Source of the DNA: Trueperaceae bacterium
GTDB lineage: Bacteria > Deinococcota > Deinococci > Deinococcales > Trueperaceae
Length of the DNA: 5,779 bases
Assembly (NCBI GenBank): GCA_029210865.1
Contig: JARGGE010000201.1
Coordinates: forward strand, 1-5,779
Direction: 5' to 3'
In this document: piece by piece, positions 1-4,468 of the stretch
Layout of the letters: every line of letters starts with the position of its first letter
Position numbering within the stretch: the first letter of the stretch is position 1
Made by a program: the position numbers and the translations under genes
Notes under the pieces: generated by a model
What the model saw: only the letters and a program-made list of their open reading frames with translations
Databases searched by the model: none
Told to the model about the DNA's origin: nothing

Positions 1-98
1 GCTCCGTCGACGAGGCCGGCACCCGCGGCCTGATGGCGTACTACGCGATCGCCTCGGCGGCCGCCGCGGGCGGCCCCGGCGTCGCGACGGCCCGCTGA
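1..98 (+). CDS. 3' end of an unidentified protein (partial)
   Basis: The window opens inside a forward reading frame (first whole codon at base 3) that gives 31 residues ending GGPGVATAR and a TGA at 96-98. Every codon has G or C in the third position, as in the confident genes here, which supports it being coding. The residues are small and Ala/Gly-rich after a Met-Ala-Tyr-Tyr stretch; too little remains to name a family. The -1 frame continues past this stop with equally coding-like codons (LSTSATQAFQFAP) to a TGA at 134-136. The true C-terminus may therefore lie there, if one base was lost near 80-95. Function unknown. Confidence 0.5.
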   Translation, partial: SVDEAGTRGLMAYYAIASAAAAGGPGVATAR

Positions 99-261
99 GC
101 ACGAGCGCGACCCAGGCCTTCCAGTTCGCGCCGTGAGCCGCGGTCGATCACCCGCACCGTGACCCGTCCCGCCGCCGCGCGGCATCCGAGCGGCCGGCGG
201 TCAATCCGAAGACCGACCTCGCACGCGGCGGCACGCATGCTGGTCCCTCAGGAGGCGATGG
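99..261. other. Intergenic region before the FG-GAP gene
   Basis: These 163 bases hold no convincing complete gene. The first 38 may be the frameshifted tail of the upstream gene. An imperfect GC-rich inverted repeat (GCCGC at 174-178 against GCGGC at 190-194, 11-base loop) could help end upstream transcription, but it has no T tract. I see no promoter with recognisable -35 and -10 elements, so a promoter for the gene at 262 is likely here but not located. Confidence 0.4.
250..255 (+). promoter_or_regulatory. Shine-Dalgarno site deciding the start at 262
   Basis: A perfect AGGAGG lies six bases before the ATG at 262. Another ATG in a different frame sits at 258, only two bases from the site, too close for initiation. 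That frame encodes an Arg-rich shadow protein. Spacing and the signal peptide both favour 262. Confidence 0.75.
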
Positions 262-1005
262 ATGCGAACCGGACTGGCCCTGGGTGCGATGCTCGTGCTG
301 ATGATGACGTCGACGGGCCAGAGCGAGGGCCTCGTCTCGGCCCGGTACGAGGCGTCGGTCGATCGGTACGGGCACTTCGCGCTCGGTCGTCCCCACGAGT
401 ACGCACGGGTGCTGGCGCGGACCGACGCCGGTCGCACCGTAGCGCTCGAGTTGCCCGAGGACGAGGTGTTCGAGGACCTCGCCCCGCGCCTCGTGCGGCT
501 GACCGAGGACGGACCGACCCTGCTGCTGACGATCGTGAGCGCGCGCGGCACAGGCGCGCGGCTGGCGCTGATCGGCCTGCAAGGCGACGTCCTCGAGGTG
601 GTGGCGCAGTCCGCCCCCATCGGCACCCCGCACCGCTGGCTCAACCCGGTGGGCGTGGCCGATCTCGACGGCGACGGCGTCGCGGAGATCGCCGCGGTGA
701 CGACGCCCCACATCGGCGGCGTCCTGCGGGTCTACCGGCGCGACGGGGAGCACCTGGTCGAACGCGCCTCCCTCACCGGCTTCTCGAACCACGTCTACCG
801 CTCGGCCGAACTCGACCTGTCGCGGCCCGCGACGATCGGCGGCCGCACGCGGTTGCTGGTGCCCGACGTGGCTCGCACCAGCGTCCGCGTCATCGCGCTC
901 GACGGCGACCGGCTGGTGGAGACCGACCGGTGCGCCCTCGACGCGCCGGTCACCGGACCCGACGCGCTGCGCGCGTGCGAGGACCAGCCGACGGGTGCGC
1001 CGTGA
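262..1005 (+). CDS. Exported FG-GAP/VCBS repeat-like protein
   Basis: The gene encodes 247 residues. Residues 1-20 form a short hydrophobic signal peptide (MRTGLALGAMLVLMMTSTG) without a lipobox Cys, so the product should be exported and soluble. The central feature is GVADLDGDGVAEIA (131-144), the Asp-rich calcium-binding loop typical of FG-GAP/VCBS (integrin alpha-like) repeats. It is preceded by HRWLNPV (124-130) and followed by a strand LRVYRR (155-160). The alternating strand pattern and segments such as VFEDLAPRLVRL (69-80) suggest a small beta-propeller with only one well-preserved metal loop. Two Cys (223, 239) lie near the C-terminus and could form a disulfide. From memory, similar stand-alone FG-GAP proteins occur in Rhodobacterales; no enzymatic function is established. 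A protein-binding or structural role outside the cytoplasm is inference. The next gene is 118 bases downstream on the same strand. Confidence 0.85.
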   Translation: MRTGLALGAMLVLMMTSTGQSEGLVSARYEASVDRYGHFALGRPHEYARVLARTDAGRTVALELPEDEVFEDLAPRLVRLTEDGPTLLLTIVSARGTGARLALIGLQGDVLEVVAQSAPIGTPHRWLNPVGVADLDGDGVAEIAAVTTPHIGGVLRVYRRDGEHLVERASLTGFSNHVYRSAELDLSRPATIGGRTRLLVPDVARTSVRVIALDGDRLVETDRCALDAPVTGPDALRACEDQPTGAP

Positions 1006-1049
1006 CGCTGCCCGCCCGTGCGATCCGCGCGAACGACGGCGCTCGTGCC

Positions 1050-1058
1050 TGTTACCAT
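1050..1058 (+). promoter_or_regulatory. Possible extended -10 promoter for the small His/Met-rich gene
   Basis: TGTTACCAT contains a TGn extension directly before TACCAT, which matches the -10 consensus at four of six positions, including the key TA at the start and the final T. It is one of the few AT-richer spots between the two forward genes and lies 65 bases before the ATG at 1124. No good -35 is visible at the usual distance. It would give the small gene its own transcript in addition to readthrough from the FG-GAP gene. Confidence 0.3.
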
Positions 1059-1110
1059 CCACCCATCCCAGGCGCCCGCACCACGGCCGGCGCTCGGGAG
1101 CACCCGATCG

Positions 1111-1116
1111 AGGAGG
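1111..1116 (+). promoter_or_regulatory. Shine-Dalgarno site deciding the start at 1124
   Basis: AGGAGG lies seven bases before ATG 1124. The same frame is open upstream to an ATG at 995, but that extension is Arg-rich and would bury the signal peptide. This site therefore fixes the short 72-residue product. A short TCGA/TCGA inverted repeat (1108-1111, 1118-1121) flanks it; four base pairs are too few to claim regulation. Confidence 0.75.
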
Positions 1117-1123
1117 CTCGACG

Positions 1124-1342
1124 ATGAAGAACCCAAGGACCTCGACCATCGCGTTCGTTCTGGCGCTGGCCCTCGCCGCGCCCGCCCTCGCCTCCTCAGG
1201 CGACCACACGGGCTACGCGTACGGGCAGCACCACGCCGCCCACGCCCAGGAGATGGGCGGGTTCACCGGCACGATGAACCCGGGCGTCATGCACCGCGGC
1301 TTCTCGGGCTGGCACGAGCACATGGAGCACATGGACGACTGA
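1124..1342 (+). CDS. Small exported His/Met-rich peptide, possible metal binder
   Basis: The product has 72 residues. Residues 1-23 are a classic signal peptide with Lys2 and Arg5, a hydrophobic core (IAFVLALALAAPALA) and an A-L-A cleavage site, leaving about 49 mature residues. The mature part holds eight His (28, 36, 37, 40, 57, 64, 66, 69) and five Met (44, 51, 56, 67, 70). Most lie in H-x-E/H-M type spacings near the end (WHEHMEHMDD, 63-72), with no Cys. Such composition is common in periplasmic copper, silver, nickel or zinc buffering peptides, so a metal-binding role is plausible, but I recognise no named family. Start choice rests on the AGGAGG at 1111 and the signal peptide. It may be co-transcribed with the FG-GAP gene or use its own promoter near 1050. 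It ends 49 bases before the arm of a strong hairpin. Confidence 0.78.
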   Translation: MKNPRTSTIAFVLALALAAPALASSGDHTGYAYGQHHAAHAQEMGGFTGTMNPGVMHRGFSGWHEHMEHMDD

Positions 1343-1383
1343 GATCGGGGTTCGGCGCCCGGTGGCCAGGCGTCGGCTCGAGC

Positions 1384-1427
1384 GTCGCACCGGTGCCCGC
1401 GCGCTCGTGGCCGCCGGGCACCGCGAC
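1384..1427. terminator. GC-rich hairpin between convergent genes, likely bidirectional terminator
   Basis: CGGTGCCCG (1391-1399) and CGGGCACCG (1415-1423) form a perfect nine-pair stem around a 15-base loop. After a three-base bulge (1388-1390) the stem extends by GTCG (1384-1387) with CGAC (1424-1427). It lies between the stop of the forward small gene (1342) and the restored stop of the reverse metallopeptidase tail (1442), where a shared terminator is expected. There is no T tract on either side, so efficiency as an intrinsic terminator is uncertain. Confidence 0.45.
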
Positions 1428-1441
1428 GAAGCCGGCCGCCG

Positions 1442-1648
1442 TCACTCCTCGCAGCGCGCCCACTGCGGGGCGCACGCGAGCGCGCACTGCATCAGCGCGC
1501 CCGCCTGCGACGCCCCCGCGGGCCCCAGGCGGGCGATCTCCTCGGCCGCGCGCGCGAGCGCGACGGTGCCCTCGCAACCGCAATCGCAGACGAAGCCGGA
1601 CGCGGCGGGCGTGCCGGACGCGGCCGCGAAGGCCTCGCGGTACAGCGC
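1442..1648 (-). pseudogene. Detached Cys-rich C-terminal tail of the metallopeptidase gene
   Basis: This is a reverse-strand open stretch of 68 codons plus TGA. It begins ALYREAFAAASGTPAASGF, continues with CDCGCEGTVALARAAEEIARL and ends in MQCALACAPQWARCEE. Only two codons (GAT, GGT) lack G or C in the third position, which marks it as coding. The overlapping frame used by the gene upstream here is Arg/Pro-rich shadow sequence. It has no start codon or ribosome site of its own: the codon just before it is TAG (1651-1649). Reading back through that TAG leads, in the same frame, to the C run at 1676-1679 where gene A loses its frame. It is therefore best read as the original C-terminus of gene A, cut off by a frameshift and a stop. 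The C-x-C-x-C cluster and three further Cys could form disulfides or bind metal. It could still be expressed if the lesions are sequencing errors. Confidence 0.7.
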
Positions 1649-3651
1649 CTAGACCGGCGAGTCGACGCTGCGGAAGGGGCGGCGGTGTCCCAGGCATCGC
1701 CGAAGGGGAGCCAGACGTCGGTTTCCAGGCGGCGTTCGACCGCGCAGCCCTGGTCGGGCCGCAGCTCGTCGGCGTAGCACCACACCCCGTCGACCGTCAG
1801 CTGGACGTGGTCGTCGGTCCAGGCGTGCACGCGCACCTGTGAACGCAGCGGACCGTCGCCGGAGGCGTCGACGATCGCGCCCCCCAGGCCGGCGCGGCCC
1901 GGGTCGCTGCCCATGAGCACCGCCGGGAAGGTCCCCATCGACCCCACGGGCAGCGCCCGCTCGCCGAAGCTCACCCCGAAGGACCGCCCGACGTCGTCGC
2001 CGACGGCGTCGTCGCCCTCGAGCAGCTGCACCAGTCCGAGGCCCGGCCCCGCCGACGCGGCGAACGCTGCGTTGGCGAGGCCGCCGCCGGGCGCCTGCTG
2101 CCCGAACAGCAGCCGCGACGGGTCCAGGGCCGCGCCCGGCCCCAGGTCGCCCTCGCCCGGCTCCATCGGCAACCCGTGGTGGCCGGGGGCGGTGGCGTTC
2201 CCGGCCCCTTGAACGGGCCCCACCGACGCGCCGTCGTCGCTCGCGGTGGCGAGCTGCAGCGCGAAGACGACTTCAAAGGCCTTGGGGGCGCGGTGGGCGT
2301 CGCGCGCGTCGCTCGGCCGCGCGGGCACGCGGGCGAGGACCAACGTGTCGGTCCACGCGACCCCACTGGCGACGACCGCCGACGCCTGGAACGTGCGCAC
2401 CCAGGTGCCCTCGCCGGTCCCCTGGTGCTCGCCCGTGAAGGCCTTGTGGACGCAGGCGGGGACGGACCCGGGCGCGCTCGCCTCGACCTCGACGCTCGCG
2501 ATCGCCCCCGACGGCACCCCCGCCAACCCCACCTGCACGCAGCGGCCCGCGATCGGCTCGATCGCCAGGCCCACGCGCGCCGAGGGCGCGGTCGGGCTCA
2601 GCGTCACCTGCTCGCACGCGCCCAGCGCCAGGGTCCGCCACGGGACCTCGCCGACGTGCGGCCACCGGTCGGAGTCGGCGCGCCCCCAGCCGGCGTAGGA
2701 GGCGAGGAAGGACGGGAAGACCAGCGCCAGCGGTTGCCGCACCCCGTACGCGGGGTCGCGGAGCACCTGGTCGAGCCAGGCCAGGCCGTCGTTCCCGGCG
2801 GGCGCGGGGACGCCCATGGCCTCGGCCCAGACCCCGTGGTCACCCGCGTGCCAGCGCTCGGCGACGAAGCGGAAGAGGGCGCTCGAGCGGTAGCTGTAGA
2901 GCTGCGTGAACGCCGTGTCGCCGTCGGGCGCCGCGAGCGCGACCGAGAACGAGCGCAGGCCCATCAGGTTGCGCCCCAGGCTCGTGAAGGGCGGCGGGGC
3001 GAACGGCGGGAAGCGCTCGCGCACCCAGCGCGTGGCGAAGGCGTCGGCGGTGCCCTCGGTGATCCACAGCTGCAGATAAGCCGCCCCGCAGATGGCGGTC
3101 TCGAACGGCTGGGCGCCCTGGACGACGTGCACCAGCTCGTGCAGGGCGACGTAGGGGACGCTCAGGCGGCTGAGGGCGTCGATCCGGTCGCGGTCGACGC
3201 TCAGCACCCCCAGCGTGTCGGCGGCCGGACGCAGGCACCGGAGGGTGTTGGCGTAGCCGCCACCCGTCGGCCGCACGTAGAAGCGCACGCTCGGGGTGCC
3301 GCCGCCGTCCGCGACCACGGGCCCCGACCGCGTGGGCGCGGGGTCGACGGGGAACGGCTCGCGCGCCAGCCGCGCGAGCGCCTCGGCGAGCGCGGTCTCG
3401 AACCACCCGACCTGCTCGGTGGCGCGGCACCCGGGGTCGCCGGGCGCGTCGGGGTCGCCGGGCCGCGCGTACCAGGCGGCGGTGGCCTGGTCCGGGTCGC
3501 GGCTGACCCAGAAGGCGGCGTCGCCGCAGTAGGCCTCGAAGGTGCCCGGGGTCCAGGCGTTGGCGGCGGCTGGGGCGAGCAGCGCCCCCAGCGCGAGCGG
3601 CGCGCGGACGACGCCCCGCCAGGCCCCGGGGCGGCGGACGGTCCGCCTCAT
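1492..3651 (-). CDS. Gene A: exported HExxH (gluzincin-like) putative metallopeptidase
   Basis: As sequenced the product is 719 residues. Residues 1-32 are an Arg-rich then hydrophobic signal peptide ending A-N-A before WTPG. HELVH (171-175) and a Glu in WITEGTADAF (Glu199, 23 residues after the second His) form the zinc-binding pattern of gluzincin peptidases (MA clan): His171 and His175 as ligands, Glu172 catalytic, Glu199 the third ligand. Residues 33-330 form the peptidase-like part; about 340-650 are beta-rich with a Gly/Pro-rich linker (480-540). Nine Cys up to residue 636 suggest disulfides. I know no exact family, and the substrate is unknown. ATG 3651 overlaps the stop of gene B (ATGA, 3651-3648), implying translational coupling. 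Good coding ends near residue 658. From 1677 the frame turns into Arg/Pro-rich shadow down to 1492, because one base seems missing in the C run at 1676-1679. The restored frame would end at 1442, with one TAG on the way. Confidence 0.82.
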   Translation of the reverse strand: MRRTVRRPGAWRGVVRAPLALGALLAPAAANAWTPGTFEAYCGDAAFWVSRDPDQATAAWYARPGDPDAPGDPGCRATEQVGWFETALAEALARLAREPFPVDPAPTRSGPVVADGGGTPSVRFYVRPTGGGYANTLRCLRPAADTLGVLSVDRDRIDALSRLSVPYVALHELVHVVQGAQPFETAICGAAYLQLWITEGTADAFATRWVRERFPPFAPPPFTSLGRNLMGLRSFSVALAAPDGDTAFTQLYSYRSSALFRFVAERWHAGDHGVWAEAMGVPAPAGNDGLAWLDQVLRDPAYGVRQPLALVFPSFLASYAGWGRADSDRWPHVGEVPWRTLALGACEQVTLSPTAPSARVGLAIEPIAGRCVQVGLAGVPSGAIASVEVEASAPGSVPACVHKAFTGEHQGTGEGTWVRTFQASAVVASGVAWTDTLVLARVPARPSDARDAHRAPKAFEVVFALQLATASDDGASVGPVQGAGNATAPGHHGLPMEPGEGDLGPGAALDPSRLLFGQQAPGGGLANAAFAASAGPGLGLVQLLEGDDAVGDDVGRSFGVSFGERALPVGSMGTFPAVLMGSDPGRAGLGGAIVDASGDGPLRSQVRVHAWTDDHVQLTVDGVWCYADELRPDQGCAVERRLETDVWLPFGDAWDTAAPSAASTRRSRRCTARPSRPRPARPPRPASSAIAVARAPSRSRARPRRSPAWGPRGRRRRAR
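1676..1679 (-). other. Apparent one-base deletion (frameshift) in gene A
   Basis: On the reverse strand the codons GCC GCC CCT TCC lead into low-quality coding sequence. Adding one C to the four-C run gives GCC GCC CCC TTC CGC AGC GTC GAC (AAPFRSVD) and restores G/C-ending codons down to 1442. A natural -1 ribosomal slip would give the same peptide, but it would reach TAG eight codons after the CCC. The run lacks a typical X-XXY-YYZ slippery heptamer, so a mutation or sequencing error is the simpler reading. Confidence 0.65.
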
Positions 3652-4320
3652 CGCGCCACCGCCGCGACCAGGGCGTCCAGCCGCTCGAAGACCGGCGCCA
3701 GGTCGCGCCGCTCGGCGTCGCTCAGCACCGGCAGCACCGCCACCCTCGAGGCGCGCGGCCGCGGCGGGCCCGAGGTCGGGGCGGGCCAGGTCGGCCGCCG
3801 CCGCGGCGCGCGCGTCGTCGTCGACGTCGCGCGCCGCGGCGTGCGCCAGCACCTCGCCGAGCGCGTCCAACCACCATCCGACCGCGGCCGCGGGATCGGG
3901 CGCCTCGGCCAGCCAGGCGGGGGCGTGCGCCGCCACCGCCTCGCGGACCGCGGCGTCGCCCTCGAGCGCGAGACGGCTCTGCAGCCAGGTCCACCAGCGC
4001 ACCTCGGCGGGGGCCGCGACCGGCTCGTCGGCGTCACCGGGTGCGGGCGTCCAGGCGGCCTGGACCGCCTCGGCGACCGCGACGATCGCGTCCGCCTCGG
4101 CGAGCGCGCGCTCGACGTCGGGCTCCTCCCAGCCGTGCGCCAGGGCGATCGGGGCGAGCGCCATCGCGGCGAGGGCCAGCAGCGCTGCGGCGGCGCGCGC
4201 CCGGGCGAAGGCCGCGCGCGCACGCGGCGCGCGAATCGGGAGGCGGGTCGCGGTGGCCGTCACGGGGACGATCGCGGCGCTCGCCGTGGGGCGATGAAGT
4301 CGCGGTTCGTGGGCCGTCAT
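3648..4320 (-). CDS. Gene B: Ala-rich exported protein of unknown function, frameshifted
   Basis: With one base removed the product would be about 223 residues. A basic, Arg-rich N-terminus is followed by a hydrophobic segment (43-61, AAAALLALAAMALAPIALA) that ends A-L-A before HGWEEPD, a signal peptide. The mature part is Ala-rich and probably helical, with Trp-rich spots (RWWTW 108-112, VGWW 147-150) and no Cys. I recognise no family. The start is uncertain: ATG 4320 has no ribosome site and gives a long n-region, and GTG at codon 20 is an alternative. Coding quality is good to RLE (residue 192, codon 3747-3745). It then jumps one frame to VAVLPVLSDAERRDLAPVFERLDALVAAVAR and TGA 3650-3648, which overlaps the start of gene A. 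An extra G in 3745-3743 explains the jump. As sequenced, the upstream frame instead runs through into gene A, making one 942-residue ORF down to 1492. Confidence 0.62.
3743..3745 (-). other. Apparent one-base insertion (frameshift) in gene B
   Basis: The reverse strand reads CTC GAG GGT GGC GGT. Removing one G of the GGG run gives CTC GAG GTG GCG GTG CTG CCG, after which every codon ends in G or C until CGA TGA at the gene A start. Without the correction the codons end mostly in T, A or mixed bases and encode Gly/Arg-rich sequence through the start of gene A. The contrast in codon quality and the ATGA overlap that results both support a one-base insertion. Confidence 0.68.
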
Positions 4321-4468
4321 CCGAGGTTCATAACGCGAGCGCCCGTCGCCGTGACGCCGCTGACGCTCCCCTGACCCCGTCGGCATACACCGGGGCTCGG
4401 AGGGAGCGGCCCGCAGCGTCCCGCACCGCGTCGTCCCGGCGGCCACCCTCCACCATTCAGGAGGAACG
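4321..4468. promoter_or_regulatory. Divergent intergenic region between gene B and the choice-of-anchor I gene
   Basis: These 148 bases separate divergent starts and must hold promoters for both sides. For the forward gene, CTGACG (4360-4365) and CATACA (4384-4389), 18 bases apart, are a weak -35/-10 candidate. For the reverse gene, TATGAA (4332-4327, reverse strand) ends six bases before ATG 4320, which would fit a leaderless transcript. Neither is strong. AGGAGG at 4459-4464, four bases before ATG 4469, is a clear ribosome site for the forward gene. I see no operator palindrome or riboswitch. Confidence 0.35.

Noticed and set aside
41..238. Small reverse-strand frame of 65 codons over the first intergenic region
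   Set aside because: It has mixed third-position bases in its first half and no ribosome site. It shares its third positions with the forward partial gene, which explains the high GC there.
1094..1121. Small hairpins around the ribosome site of the 72-residue gene as a riboswitch or attenuator
   Set aside because: Stems are only four pairs and expected by chance at this GC content; no known riboswitch core is present.
159..1127. Forward frame overlapping the FG-GAP gene, including ATG 258
   Set aside because: Arg/Pro-rich translation; ATG 258 lies two bases from the AGGAGG, whereas ATG 262 is well spaced and starts a signal peptide.
148..1209. Long reverse-strand open frame opposite the FG-GAP gene
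   Set aside because: Its product is dominated by Arg, Ala, Gly and His with no domain, signal peptide or ribosome site. It is the antisense shadow of a high-GC gene.
1676..1679. Programmed -1 frameshifting in gene A
   Set aside because: There is no typical slippery heptamer, and a -1 shift would meet TAG soon after, so it cannot by itself give the Cys-rich tail.
2176..4374. Long forward open frame (over 700 codons) opposite genes A and B
   Set aside because: The reverse strand carries a signal peptide, a complete HExxH motif and a coupled start. The forward translation is Arg/Gly/Val-rich without recognisable structure, so it is a shadow.
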